64,000 nt of DNA from Acanthamoeba castellanii str. Neff (Eukaryota; Discosea; Longamoebia; Acanthamoebidae): positions 11,260 through 75,259 of the forward strand of contig NW_004457641.1 of assembly GCF_000313135.1 (NCBI RefSeq), given 5' to 3'. Under the pieces are notes generated by a model, which saw nothing but the letters and a program-made list of their open reading frames with translations, did not search any database and was not told where the DNA came from. The position numbers and the translations under genes are program-made. Shown piece by piece: positions 12,370 through 24,336 of the stretch. Positions within the stretch are counted from its first letter, which is position 1. Each line of letters opens with the position of its first letter.

Positions 12370-12973
12370 CCCGAGACGGCACGCGAAGATTGGATGGATG
12401 ACGATGGAGGAGAAGAAGCGATGTGACGTTATGGAGGTGGAAGGGCGTCGCTCACTGTGTGCGATAGATGGAAGGATCGCGGTGGTGGAGCACGAGTCGC
12501 AAGGAGGATGAACAAAACGGCAGAAGAAGCAATGTGGCCTCGCGAGCGAAGAGAGAGGTGGGCTGATCATTTTGTGTCATTTCATACTACTCGTTTAAAC
12601 AAGTTTCTTGCATCAGGCAAGCACTACCCACCACCATCTTCTTCTCGGCAAGAACACGCAAAAGAGAAAAATCAAATCCGGGAAATAACCGAACATAAAA
12701 AGTAAAGCCCGGCTTTTTGTTGGGGCGAAAAGACGAAGCCTTCCTTTCTCTCTTCTCTCCCCGCTTCCAGCTGTATCCCTCCCTGCCCCAGCTGAGGCTT
12801 GTACGAACTCCATCTCTGGATTTATGGTTTGATTGGTGGAGTGGGAGGGGCGTGTGCGTTGTACCTTTACGTTCTCTAGTCCTCTTAGTGATCAATCCAT
12901 CTTCATTCGAATTCTTCTCTCATCCGGACCCGGGAACTGACGAATTTGGTTTGCATTTGCAGCATTAGGCATC
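12370..12973. other. intergenic between Rab4 and eS7
   Basis: About 600 bases without a recognised gene. The right end has a pyrimidine-rich segment and a good acceptor (ending TTGCAG at 12962) 11 bases before the eS7 ATG, suggesting a 5' UTR intron as in many ribosomal protein genes. Confidence 0.5.
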
Positions 12974-13632
12974 ATGTACACGGCTCGCAGAAAGATCCAG
13001 AAGGAAAAGAACGCCGAACCCACCGAGTTCGAGCTTCAGGTCGCCCAGGCCCTGTTCGACCTCGAGGTCAACGCCACTGATCTCAAGGGTGACCTCAAGG
13101 AGCTGTTCATCAGCGGCGCCAGGCAGGTTGACCTCGGTGCTGGCAAGACCGCCATCCTCGTCTTCGTGCCCTTCCGTCTCCTCAAGGGCTTCCACAAGGT
13201 CCAGGCCCGTCTTGTCCGCGAGCTCGAGAAGAAGTTCAGCGGCCAGCACGTCGTCGTGATCGCCAACCGTCGCATCCTCCCCGTCATCGGCAAGAAGAAC
13301 AGGAGGAAGAGGCAAAAGAGGCCCATGAGCCGTACCCTCACCGCTGTACATGATGCCATCCTTGAGGACCTCGTCTACCCCACCGAGATCACTGGCAAGC
13401 GCATCCGCATCAGGCTCGATGGCTCCAGGCTCTACAAAGTGTACGACGGCTGCTCATCTCCGGCTCACCCTCCCATTCATTACGCTGCCCCAATGCGGTG
13501 AACTTACCCGTCCTCCTTTCCTCTCTCAGGTACCTCGACAAGAAGGACCAGAACAACGTTGAGTACAAGCTCGACACCTTCTCGAGGCTCTACAAGAAGC
13601 TCACCGGCAAGCAGGTCGCTTTCCTGTTCTAA
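12974..13632 (+). CDS. RPS7: 40S ribosomal protein eS7 (S7)
   Basis: Two exons (12974-13440 and 13530-13632) join in phase to 189 residues, close to the usual ~190. Family blocks include [60 protein letters not shown] and the C-terminal [13 protein letters not shown]. It is a structural component of the small ribosomal subunit. Strong C-ending codon bias indicates high expression. A polyadenylation-like AATAAA-type stretch follows at about 13649. Confidence 0.97.
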
Positions 13633-13882
13633 GCTCGCCAAACCCACAAATAAATGCCTCTTCAATGATCTACGTTTCCATTGATGCGCGGACAGGGGCA
13701 TACATTACAAACATATAAATTTATATCCAAAAAGCCATCTTTTTTCTCTTTTTCGTCTGTGTGTGAAGCGGAGAGCGAGCCACACAGGAGAGAGGGGCAA
13801 AGATACTTCGCTTTTCGTAACGGCGATATATCTTCGTTTTATTGCGCTCCACGCCCCCGACCTCAATCAAAGCTTGACGACG

Positions 13883-14563
13883 ATGCATCTTCGTTCTTCT
13901 TCGTCTTCGTCGTTTGCCGCCGTCGTCTTCGTTTTGGTCGGACTGGTGGCGCTAGCCCAGGGCGCCGACTACAGCGGCATCGCGCGCCTCCACCCCGACT
14001 TCACCCTCTCGTGGACCATCACCACGCAGGGCACCGCCACGGGCGGACCCGTCATCGCGCTCACCCTCCAGGTCAACTGCCAGTGCTGGGTCGGTCTGGG
14101 CTGGCACGCCCAGAACGCCTCGGCCGGCGGCATGTCGCAGGCCGACTTCGTGCTCACCACCTTCAACAACCGCAACATCACCGTGAGCGACCGCTACTCG
14201 ACGTCGAGCAACGGCGGCTACGGCCCGCCCGTGCTCGACACCGACATCGGCGGTGCCAACAACATCCTCGCCTACTCCGCCTTCCAGGTGCGTGCGTTGT
14301 TGGGCACAGATCTATGCATCTTAAGGTTGCTGCTGACGTCATCTCTTTTGTGTGCGCAGACGAGCTACCCTCTGCCGTTCTCGACGGTGACGATCGTGAG
14401 GGAGGCCAAGACGGGCGACACGGTGGCCGACCACCCGATCCTGCCCGGGCCGACCAACGTGATCTGGGCGCACGGCAACCTGGGCAGCAGCGACCCCAAC
14501 CAGCTCCAGTACCACGGCTTCGGCAACCGCGGCACCGCCGTGATCGACTTCTACGCCAACTGA
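13883..14563 (+). CDS. secreted DOMON-domain protein
   Basis: Two exons (13883-14287, 14360-14563) join in phase 0 to 202 residues. The N-terminus is a clear signal peptide: MHLRSSSS followed by a hydrophobic run ending near AQGA. Most of the mature protein is one DOMON-like beta-sandwich: FTLSWTITTQG, CWVGLGWHAQNASAGGMSQAD (read across), and late strands with VIWAHGNLGSSD. DOMON domains bind heme or sugar in secreted or membrane redox proteins. No cytochrome b561 or other domain follows, so this is a single-domain extracellular member. Possible N-glycosylation sites NAS and NIT are visible. Confidence 0.82.
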   Translation: MHLRSSSSSSFAAVVFVLVGLVALAQGADYSGIARLHPDFTLSWTITTQGTATGGPVIALTLQVNCQCWVGLGWHAQNASAGGMSQADFVLTTFNNRNITVSDRYSTSSNGGYGPPVLDTDIGGANNILAYSAFQVRALLGTDLCILRLLLTSSLLCAQTSYPLPFSTVTIVREAKTGDTVADHPILPGPTNVIWAHGNLGSSDPNQLQYHGFGNRGTAVIDFYAN

Positions 14564-14695
14564 AACTGAGAGTCTGTCTGCAGCGGCACCTTCTGCCAGT
14601 CACCCATTTGTTTAGCTTTCACTGCTTTCTTTTGCGCACAATGCCAAGCCTCTCGTTACGTTCTCTCTGCACTCCCAAGAGCTGGTATGCAGGTG

Positions 14696-17278
14696 TCATT
14701 TTCGGAAGTAGAGCGCGTTGAAGATGCGGTTCCTTCGTTCTTCCTTGTCCTTGTCTTTCCGTGCCGCTTCATCTTCATCATCTTCTTCTTCTTCTTCATC
14801 ATCATCATCATCATCATCCGTCTTCTCTTTCTTCTTCTTCTTCTTCTTCTTTCTCTTCTTCTCCTCTAACTGTTCTCCGCCATCGTTCGCCTCTGCCCTG
14901 TCCTCCTCCTTCCGCTTCTTCCGTGTTCTCTCCTCCTCGCGAAGCCGCGATCGTCTTCGCTCTTTGTCGTCGTCGCTCGTCCGCTCTTTGCACACGCAGT
15001 GAATCCAGGCCTCGAGCGCGCCCAGCTTTACGTAGTGCTTTTCACTGAGGGCCGACCAGCAATAGGTACCGCCGTCCGCGTCCACCGCTCGCAGCGCCTC
15101 CTCGAGCGTCTCCGTCTGTGACGTCAGCAGCACCGCCCTGGTCACACACACGCCAGTCAGCACTTGGGGCCAGGAGGGGGGTCGGCAAGGGCGCAGGGTA
15201 CCGGCCAAGCGGGCGCAAGACGCGGAGCGCTTCGGCGGCGAACGCGCGGTAGAGGCGAGCGAGGGCCGCCGCGTCGCCCACCTGGAACTTGCGCCCGAAG
15301 GGCAGATCGCACACCACGGCGTCGACCGACTCGTCCCTGAGCGGCAACGCTGCACATATAACAATAATAAATAATAATAAATAAATAAATAAATGACTGA
15401 ATAAACAAATCATACCTTCGACTCGCGCGCGACACACGGCGATCCGCGACTGTGTGCGCGACTGCTGGAGATTGTCCAAGCACAGGCCGAGCTGCTCGTT
15501 GCTCACGTCCATGCCGACGTAGCACGCGCCGGGCCACTCCTGCGCGGCCTCGATCAGCAGCGTGCCCGCGCCGCACATGGGGTCGCACACAACCTCCTCC
15601 TCGCCGATCTCCACAAGCCTACAGTTGGGTTGGCTCCGTCAGATGTGATCACCGGCAGGGCCGCACCACCCTAGCGCAGTGGTGAATGGGGGGGTTGGAA
15701 ACCTGGCCATGGCCCAGGCGACGGGCGGTCGGAGCCCGAACGAGGCCATGTAGGACCGCTTGGAGATGGGCACGCGGCCCACAGGAAGCGCAATGACCAG
15801 CTGCTCGTCGTTCAGATGGATCTGTGTCGTGTCGTGTCGTGTCGTGTCGTGTCGTGTCGTGTGTGAGCCGAGTCAGCGCAAACATGTAAGAAGAAGGCCA
15901 AAGCGACGATTGGCGCCGCACCATGACCTCGGTGTTGTAGTTCTTGAGGTCCGTGTACCACCCGAGCTTGTTCTTGATCTGCGCGCCGAAGAGGCGCGCG
16001 ACCTCCTGAGTCGTGTGGAGTCGCGACCATGAGCCGCGCACTTTGGCTGATACACGAAACCTCACGGGCTCGCTTGTATCAGCTCCCTCGACTCTACAAC
16101 ACACACCACACACACCACACACACCACACACACCACGACACACCACGACACACCACGACACACCACACACACCACANNNNNNNNNNNNNNNNNNNNNNNN
16201 NNNNNNNNNNNNNNNNNNNNNNNNNNNNNNNNNNNNNNNNNNNNNNNNNNNNNNNNNNNNNNNNNNNNNNNNNNNNNNNNNNNNNNNNNNNNNNNNNNNN
16301 NNNNNNNNNNNNNNNNNNNNNNNNNNNNNNNNNNNNNNNNNNNNNNNNNNNNNNNNNNNNNNNNNNNNNNNNNNNNNNNNNNNNNNNNNNNNNNNNNNNN
16401 NNNNNNNNNNNNNNNNNNNNNNNNNNNNNNNNNNNNNNNNNNNNNNNNNNNNNNNNNNNNNNNNNNNNNNNNNNNNNNNNNNNNNNNNNNNNNNNNNNNN
16501 NNNNNNNNNNNNNNNNNNNNNNNNNNNNNNNNNNNNNNNNNNNNNNNNNNNNNNNNNNNNNNNNNNNNNNNNNNNNNNNNNNNNNNNNNNNNNNNNNNNN
16601 NNNNNNNNNNNNNNNNNNNNNNNNNNNNNNNNCACACAATCAAGTGGGTCGGGAAGTGAGTCCCACACGCAGTGATGAGCTGCTGCACGACAAGACTCGA
16701 GTACGTACTGGCGCAAGGAACGCACGGCTTGCTCCCACAAGTGGGCGTAGCTCACGGCCCAGCCCACCATCACGAAGAGTCCTCCTGGGCATCATCAGTA
16801 GTGCCATCAGCAAACCTTGTTAGTCACGCGCACGACTACTAACGCATGTAGTGCAGGCGCGGGTGGTACCGTGTTCGTAGATCTTGAAGGGGTTGGCTCC
16901 CGTGGCGCTCTTGATCGTGCGTGGACTCTTGTCCTTGGCAGCCTCGCCATTACGGCCATCACCACCTTCTTCTTCTTCAAAGTGAGCCAGCACCTGCACG
17001 AACAGTCGCTCGGCGGTCTTCAGCCCTCGCAGCCGACTCAGCACCTGGTCTCCTTGGGCGGGCGCTGGTAGTGAAGATGAAGATGAGGATGAAGATGACG
17101 ATGGCGGTGGTGCGGCCTGGGCGGGTGGAGATGCCGCGGCAGACGGCAGGAGGAAGTGCAGTTTGCCGTCGGTGGGGCGAACGCTGATGGGCTGCAGCTT
17201 GTGGGCCACCTCCAGCGCCGCGAACCGCTCCATGCCCCGCCCGCACGTCACCGCCCACCACTGCTGCTCCGGCTGCAT
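14696..17278 (-). CDS. THUMP-domain RNA (guanine-N2) methyltransferase, THUMPD2/3-like (interrupted by N gap)
   Basis: A minus-strand gene starting at ATG 17278 (MQPEQQWWAVTCGRGMERFA). The THUMP region includes RFRVSAKVRGSWSRLH near 16030 and LKNYNTEVMVRRQ near 15930. It is followed by FGLRPPVAWAMA (15750-15705) and the methyltransferase core DPMCGAGTLLIEAA (15590-15545) and CDLPFGRKFQVGDAA (15315-15270). The SAM loop and the DLPFG catalytic motif place it with THUMPD3 (tRNA m2G6) and THUMPD2 (U6 snRNA m2G); GRKF leans to THUMPD2, but I cannot decide. The C-terminal tail is an extreme Lys then Asp/Glu run coded by TTC/ATC-type repeats. Part of the middle lies in the 16177-16632 gap. Confidence 0.82.
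15823..15863. repeat. (GTGTC)n intronic microsatellite
   Basis: About seven pentamers between exons of the methyltransferase gene. Confidence 0.88.
16093..16176. repeat. (CACAC/CACGA) repeat abutting assembly gap
   Basis: CACACAC and CACGACAC units run directly into the N block. The repeat probably caused the gap. Confidence 0.85.
16177..16632. other. assembly gap (456 N)
   Basis: Unknown bases within the methyltransferase gene. The true length of the gap is not known. Confidence 1.
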
Positions 17279-17341
17279 CGATCATGCGCTTTTGAAAAAC
17301 TGGAAAATAAAAAACAAAAAACTGAAGGAGAGAACAAGCAG
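17279..17341. promoter_or_regulatory. 63-bp divergent promoter
   Basis: Only 63 bases separate the start codons of the methyltransferase (minus) and the dehydrogenase (plus). The segment is A-rich (AAAATAAAAAACAAAAAACTG on the plus strand), in contrast to the GC-rich flanks. Both 5' UTRs must be very short or transcripts must overlap. Confidence 0.6.
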
Positions 17342-18859
17342 ATGCAGAAGACGGTGCGTCGGGTGAAGGCGCTCGTGGTGTCACGTATCGCTGACCTCGA
17401 ACGCGACCTGCGCCTCGAGTGCGCCCCTTTCCTGGTTTCCACTTCCACATCTTCATCTTCATCTTCTGCTGGTAATGCGACACGAGAAGGTGAGGCGGCC
17501 GAACCCGCGTTCGAGCTGGAGCTCGTCGCCTACGCACCTCCGCCCTCGGGCGCCGCGCCAGCCGACGAAGCCGACGAAGCGCGCAAGCTCGTGGCGCTGC
17601 TGCGCGAGAGCGAGGTCGTGGTGGCCGACCCGGCCCTGGTGGCGCCCCACCTCCACCACCTGGCCACCACCCAGGCCGGCGACCTGCGGTGGATGCAATC
17701 GACCTGGGCCGGCGTGGACAGCCTCTTCAGAGCGCTCGGCCACGAACAGCCGCACAAGCCAGTACGCACCGCACACGCGCGGCCGCACACGCAACACGCG
17801 CGGCCGCACACGCAACACGCACGCAAGCGAGATTGACGTGAACGAGCAGGTGCCTTCGTTCGGGTTGACGCGGCTGGGTGGAGTGTTTGGCAAGCCGATG
17901 GCCGAGTACGTGTTCGCTTTTGTGCTGTCGCGCGAGCGCAAGCTCCCGCTGCTGCGCGACTTGCAGGAGCGCAAGGAGTGGCGCGGCGCGCACGACGGCT
18001 ACGACTACCGGTCTCTCTCCTCCCTCACTCTCGGTTCGCTCTCTTCCCAGTTCGCTCTTTCGTCGTTTTCGCACAACGACGGCTCATCGCTTTCGTTCTT
18101 GCTCACACATCTACGCGGGCGAGCAAACAGGCGTCATGGGCCTGGGCGACATCGGACGCGAGTTGGCGAGGGTGGGCAAGGCGTTCGACATGCGGGTGGT
18201 GGGTCTGGTCAGCAGCAAGGAGCGCTATCACCACATGCTCAACGCCGGCGCCGTCGACGAACTCTTCGAAACGCACGCCACCACGCCCGGAAACCACGGC
18301 CGGCGAGTACGTCTTATCATCGTCATCGTCATCACCACCATCGTCACTGTGTCTCACGAACTGGTTTGCCCCACAGGACATCGACGTCTTTCTGTCGCGG
18401 TGCGACTACGTGGTGAACGCGCTGCCGTCGACGCCGCAGACCAAGGGCCTGCTCGGCCTCCGCGAGTTCTCGGCGTGCAAGCCCGGCGCCGTTTTCATCA
18501 ACATCGGCCGAGGCGACATTCTCAACGAAGAGGCCGACTCGATTGCCGATGAAGGTGACAGTGACGACGATACCAATGACAAGCAGGTGATGATGAAGAA
18601 GCAGAAGCAGGAGGGCGACGTCATCCTGGAGGCGCTCGAGCGGGGCCACATCGCCGGCGCGGTGCTCGACGTTTTCAAGTCCGAGCCGCTGGCGCCACCA
18701 TCGCGCCTGTGGTCGGCCCACCCGGAGGTGGTCGTGACGCCGCACGTGGCCGCCATTTCCTTCGGTCGCGACGTGGCCCGGCTCTTCCGGCAGAACCTGG
18801 TCCGCTACGTGGCCGGGCGCGACCTCCTCTTCCCCGTCGACTGGCACAAAGGCTACTGA
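17342..18859 (+). CDS. D-isomer-specific 2-hydroxyacid dehydrogenase
   Basis: About four or five exons. The N-terminal substrate domain includes LRWMQSTWAGVDSLF and KPMAEYVFAFVLSRERKL. The NAD(P) Rossmann motif is GVMGLGDIGRELARVG (from 18136). The catalytic residues are all visible: Arg in NIGRGDI, Glu in VLDVFKSEPL and His in VVVTPHVAA. The protein ends at DWHKGY, resembling the glyoxylate/hydroxypyruvate reductase-type subfamily. An acidic insert of about 30 residues (18530-18625; DEGDSDDDTND and KQEGDV) interrupts the usual link between NIGRG and the GAVLDVF helix, so the active-site lid may differ. The exact substrate cannot be told. Confidence 0.9.
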
Positions 18860-18963
18860 CCACACATAACACCTTAAGGTGGCTGCCCACGTCTCTTCAC
18901 GATTATCAAAAAAATTGTGTCAACCCACAAACAAAAATTGCACACTGCAGAGCAAGATGGGGT

Positions 18964-21900
18964 CTAGTCGCTGTCGCTGCTGCTGTCGTCGCTTTCATCG
19001 TCGCTTCCCAGGGCCAGGCTCTGCTTGGAGTCGAGGATGGAGGCGTAGAAGCTGTCCTGCTCTCTGATGCTCGAGCCCAGCGTGGAGACCTTAACCTTTC
19101 TTTCTGGCATGAGCCACTGCTGCGGCGGGGCCGCAACCGGCGGCGCCGGCAGCTCGGCCTCGGCGCTCTTCTTAGGCTCTTGTTGGTTCTTCTTCTGTTC
19201 GGCCTCGGCCTTCTTGGTCTCTCTCCTCTTGAGCGCCTGCTCGCTCTTACCTCGCTTCTTCTCGTTCTTCTCCATGTTCTTCTCTATGGTCTTCTTCAAC
19301 CCGCCACCATCGCTCTTCCTGAGCGACCGCTCGCTCAGCTTCTTCATCGCCTCCAGACTCTTCATGAGCGGATTCTTCGACTTCTTGGCTCCGCCCTTCC
19401 CCTCCGCCTCTGCCTCCGCCTCCGCCTCCTCTTCGCCTTCGTTCTCTGTCGCTTTCTCGTTTTCGTTCTCGTTCTCTTTCTCTTTCTCTCTTTCCTCATC
19501 CGTCTCGGCGTTGGCCTGGAAAAGGTAGATCTGATCTTCGTCTCCGGCTTCGGCCTTGCCCGGTGCCGCGTCGCCCTGCGGCGAGGGGCCGGCCGGGCTC
19601 GTGGCGTTGGCCTGGTTGGACGGCGCCGACAACTCCGACGCCGACAACGACGCATACGACGACGATGACGCCGACGCGATCTGCTTCGGGTTCGGCTTCC
19701 GCTTCCTTACGAGCTCGCCCGAGTCCTCCCGCTCCAGGTTCTGGTTGCTCTCGCCTCCCTTGGCCGCCTCGTCGAGCCCCAAGTACATCGAACTGTCGAG
19801 AATGCTGCCGGCCGACGTAGCACCCGCCCCCGCGTAGCGCATCGACTCGCCCGTGAACTGGATGTCGCCGTCATCTTCATCTTCCCCCTCTTCTTCTTCG
19901 CCGGTCTTCTCTTTCTTCTTGTTCTTCGTGAGGCCCATCTTCTTCGCCTTGCTCTCGTTGAGGCTGTCGTAGATGATCTTCTTGCCCGAGGCGGGCGTGT
20001 CCGAGCCCTTGAGCGGCTTGCTGCGCGAGAGCTGGCCGCTCGACTGCTTCTTGGCCAGCAGCGGCACCGTCTCTCCCTCCTCGCCCTCGACGCCGAACGC
20101 CGACCGCAGCTCGTGCAGGGCCACCGCCGCGGCTCCCGCCACCGTGTGATAGTCGTCGTTACGCTGCAACCAAAGTTAGTCGTGGAATGGCAACAATTAC
20201 CAGATATAAGGCAGGCCTACCTCGGTGATGAGCTGCTTCATGAAGGACTTGACCTCGTCTTTGATGCGTCGGGCTTGCCACTCCTCGTAGCTCATGCCCT
20301 CTCCCAAATCTAGGTAAAATGTTAGGTTGTAATGAAATTACATGAATGATTGCAAAATGATATGGTGTGGTCTGGTCTACCTTCTGGTTCATCGTCGGAG
20401 TCTTTGCCGCTCGCCTCGAAGGCGTCGGCGTCGGCGTCCTGGTACTGCTTGAGCGTCTTGTAGTAGTCCGAGAGCGTGTTCACCATCTTCTCGAACGATG
20501 GCCTGCACCGCCACACGCCACACGCCACCGCCACACGCCACACGCCACACGCCACACGCCACACGCCACACGCCACACAATGTTACTCACAGATCACTGT
20601 GCATTCCAAAAAGGCGGCAGAGCTTACCGATGGGCGGGATTCTGGCGCCAGCACATCTTCATGAGCCGCTGGAACACCGGGTCGCAGTCCTTGGGGATTT
20701 TGAGCCGCGTGTTGGTGGTCACCGCGGTCACGACCTGGACGGCCTCCATGCCCGCCCACGGACGCTTCCGCTCCACCATTTCCCTGTTGTGGTATGAGTG
20801 TGGTGGTGGGTGCATATAACGCAACTACCTGTTGGCCAGTACAATGCAATGTGGTGTACATACCACAGGAGTACGCCGAAGGAGAAGGCGTCGGTGGCTT
20901 CCGAGTATTCGCGTGACCTCAACGCTTCGGGCGCCATCCACTGCAATTTTGTCCACCCAATTCGTTAGGAAAGTTGATTGCAGTCGCTTGGGTGAGTGGC
21001 AATGCATACGGAGATGGGGCCAAAGTTCTGCTTGGTGGTGGCCACTTGGCCCTCGGCCTCCTGAGCTCGGGCCAGCCCAAAATCGGCCACGTACACCTCT
21101 GCCACCAATGCAGCTCGTGTGAGTCACACATGCCCCACATGGGCGCCGAGATCTCCCACGGCTGTTGGGGCGGTACCGTAATTCTGGCCCACGAGGATGT
21201 TACGAGCTGCAATATCACGGTGTACAATGTGCTCCTGTAGACGACGTGCCATTAGCGGTGTGGTGGTGGTGGTGGTGGTGGTGGTGGTGGTGGTGGGGGG
21301 GTGGTGGTGGTGGTGGTGGTGGTGGCGGCGGTGAGGTGGCTAACCTTGTGAAGATGGAGAATGCCCGACGCAGCGTCGCGGGCCATCCTGACGAGCGTGA
21401 TGAGCGGCAGCTTCTTCTTTTTCTTCACCAGCAGATCTAAAAGTGACCCACGCGAGCAGAACTCGGTCACCAGCGCGAAGTTGGCTCCCTCGTTTCCTGG
21501 TATGACAGCGCACAATGATCGGTGGTGACGTCAGCACCCGCACTGGGAGCAGGTTCGACGTGGGCCAGGTCCGAGTACTCACCTCGCGTGATGGCGCCGA
21601 CAAACTTCACAATGTTCGGGTGGTTCGAGAGGCGCTCCATCATCTGCGCCTCCATGCGCAGCTCGTTGAGCACCTTTTCGTCGGCCTGATCCAGGCGCAG
21701 CGCCTCGAACAGCTTCACGGCCACCACAGCCCCTCTGCAGGGTCATCGAGTCCATTAATGTTGTGTGTGTGTGTGTGTGTGTGTGTGTCATGTGCGTGCG
21801 TGCGCAGAGGCTGTGAATATTACCGGTACTCGCCCTTGTACACTTTGCCGAAGGCCCCCTCGCCCAGCAGCCGACCCAGCTTGAGGTCCTGGTACTCGAT

Positions 21901-24052
21901 CTCACGGTAGGTGAACTTGACCATGCCCAACTCGATCTCGTCGGAGCAGAGCTCCTGGCCGGCGTAGTACTTCCGCCTCTTGCGGTGGTAGTTCCACGCC
22001 AGAATGCCGACAATGAGGCCCGCCACAAACAGAACCAAGAGCGAGCCTGCATCCACACACACACCACACACATGCACAGCCGATGGTGAGCTGGTGGGGC
22101 CAAGAATGAGAGAAGAGGGGGCAGCGAGAGCAAGTACCCAGAACGACGGGTGCGATGATGGCGGCGGTTGACAATCCGTCCGCCGAGGCGCTCAACGCTC
22201 GCGGAGAGGGCGAAGGCGACGGCACGTAGGGGCACGGCGCCCAGAGGAGGTCGGTGGGCGAGGAGATTCGGTCGATGAACCAGTCCCAATCCTCGGCCAT
22301 CTCCAGGAGACTGTCATCCTCGGTCTTGTGTTGGAGATCCATGCGGAGCAACTGCCATATTATATAATAATATAATTTGTTGTTATTGTTTGTTATTATA
22401 AAACAAAATAAACAAAGGGGGAGGGATGTACCGCGTTTGTTGTGTCTGAGCCACCTCCGGGTGGAGCGTTGGGTATGAAGCTGTAGAAGTAGCCGTCGTG
22501 GTGGTAGAGGAAGAAGGGCTCGTAGATCTGGTCGGCCTGCAGACCGGGTTCGGGAATCCAGCAGCCGCTCAAGGTCCAGGCGTCGAGACTCGCCTCGACC
22601 ACCAGGCAACTCGAGGTCTTGGTGTCTCCTGTGCCCGCTTCTACGTAATCGAAGGAGGGCAGCGACAGGTAGATCTCGTCGGAGTCGTCTCTGCTTGCAA
22701 CCCCTGCACCGGCGCGCACACGCACAGGAATCGAACGCACGCACGCATGCACAGTGAGTCAATAAATCAAGTGAGTGGCAAGTTAAACAAGAGAGCAGAC
22801 CTGTGAACTTGGAGTTTCGGGCGTAGGAGTTCAAGTAGCCGGGCGAGCCCCACAGGCCACCGAGCCAGAGAGAGGCATTGGGATTCACTTCGAAATAGTA
22901 GACCCACATGGCGATACTCGACAACGCGTACAGCTTTTGCGAATCTGGAGAGCGAATGAGTGCCATTGCAGTCTGTGTTGAGATGCGTGTGCGTGTGCGA
23001 GCTGAGGTTTCGTACGTTGGTTGATGTAAATGTACTTGAACTCCTCATTGTCGGGCACCAAAGAGTTCGGCCACACCCAGCAGGAGGCCGACGAAGAGTT
23101 ATTGGGCTTGTAGCAGATCTCGTTGTGGAAGCCAAAGTACACACCGCCATCGGCCTGATTCACGTCCAACGTCCTGTACGCACACATCAAGCCAAAGAGT
23201 GAGTGAGTGCACGACACGTCGTCCTGCCAATATAATGCATGTTGAAGAGATGCATCGTACTGGATGTCGAACACGTCCACCTCCTTGGTCGAAAAGGAGC
23301 ACGTGCAGTACTTGTCACCGTTCGACATGTTGCGCCCAATCTCAATCCTGCGCGGGATGGGGCAGTCGGCATAATGCGCCAACGAGGCAACAAAGAACAA
23401 AGCGCCGGCACAGGGAGGTACTGGTCAATGCTGGACGACGTGGAGACGTAGAGGGTGTCGGTGTGGTAGTCGACGCCGAGGGCCATCGGCGCGGAGAGGT
23501 ACTGGGACTGGTAGTCGCCGGCATCGTTGAACACGTACAGCTTTCCGTTGCTGTACGCGAAGCCGCGCTTCACCTCGCTCGAATAGCCCGAGACGTAGAG
23601 GCAATCCGGCTTGGGCGCTGCCGCCCGAGTGTCCCTCCTCCTTCTGTCGTCGTTGTTTGCCGATGACCTCCCTCCATACCCCGACCGCTCCTCTCTGTTG
23701 CGCTCTACCAAGTCGTCCCAGAACGCGTCCTACACATGGTCGCAGGGTAAGGAATGCAAAAAATGTACTGAGGCGCCCCTTGGCGAAAGAGGTGGTGGGG
23801 GGGGGGTACTGGCATGGAGGGGAGCGAGCGCGAGGATTTGGAGGGGGCGATGGCCTCGCCTCGGGGAGCCGACGGGGGCGTGATGATGCGGCGCGGCTCG
23901 GGCGGGGGTGAGAAGGCATGCCTCTTCCCCGAGAGGGGCGGTTTGGCCAATGCTGGATTGACGCAAAGCAGAGACAGGAAGATGAAGAGGGAAAACGAAA
24001 TGGGGAGTACGAGCCGAAGAGGAGGTCGCTCGTGAGGCGGGGGGACCGCCAT
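18964..24052 (-). CDS. receptor protein kinase with tyrosine-kinase-type catalytic loop
   Basis: Start at ATG 24052 with a strong signal peptide (hydrophobic LPISFSLFIFLSLLCVNPALA region). The ectodomain (about 23600-22440) has repeated YWTD/propeller-like elements such as ALGVDYHTDTLYVSTS and LQHALYWQDDV. A single membrane span (LLVLFVAGLIVGILAW, about 22040-21990) is followed by the kinase: P-loop GEGAFGKVYKGEY, VAVKLF, HRDIAARNILV (about 21230-21200), ADFGLARAQEAEG and WMAPEAL. HRDxAARN is the tyrosine-kinase signature, whereas TKL kinases read HRDLKxxN. A C-terminal tail of about 450 residues is highly charged, with a long Glu/Lys/Asn-rich coiled segment and a final acidic Ser/Asp run. 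Many introns contain simple repeats. True tyrosine specificity needs biochemistry. Confidence 0.82.
20511..20578. repeat. (CCACACG)n minisatellite
   Basis: Roughly nine 7-base units with one variant, in a kinase-gene intron. Confidence 0.88.
21257..21336. repeat. (GGT)n array with G-run
   Basis: About 24 GGT/GTG units around a run of seven G, in an intron of the receptor kinase gene. The G-rich strand is the non-template DNA strand of the plus orientation, and it could form quadruplex DNA. Confidence 0.88.
21762..21788. repeat. (GT)n microsatellite
   Basis: A pure GT dinucleotide array in a kinase intron. Confidence 0.9.
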
Positions 24053-24336
24053 CACACCACACAGCCTTTGATGACAACTTGTCAAACAATCAAACAATCA
24101 AACAAATACACCAAATGGGAAAAGAAGGAATGCGGTGAAGACCTGTACACTCGAGAGGTCCGTTACGGTCAACTCAAACTCGTGTGAACCATAAATCGTT
24201 AAATGTCGACTCGTTAATCACCGTGTAACGTCACATAAGGGATCAAAAAAGGAGCGTGCCCACTATTAAAAGGACTGAATAAGTCGCGTTGATGATGTTG
24301 TTGCTGTGTACATGCATGCGGTGCTCTACGTACATA

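Noticed and set aside
16013..16823. Long open frames across the N gap
   Set aside because: They are open only because N codons are translated as X.
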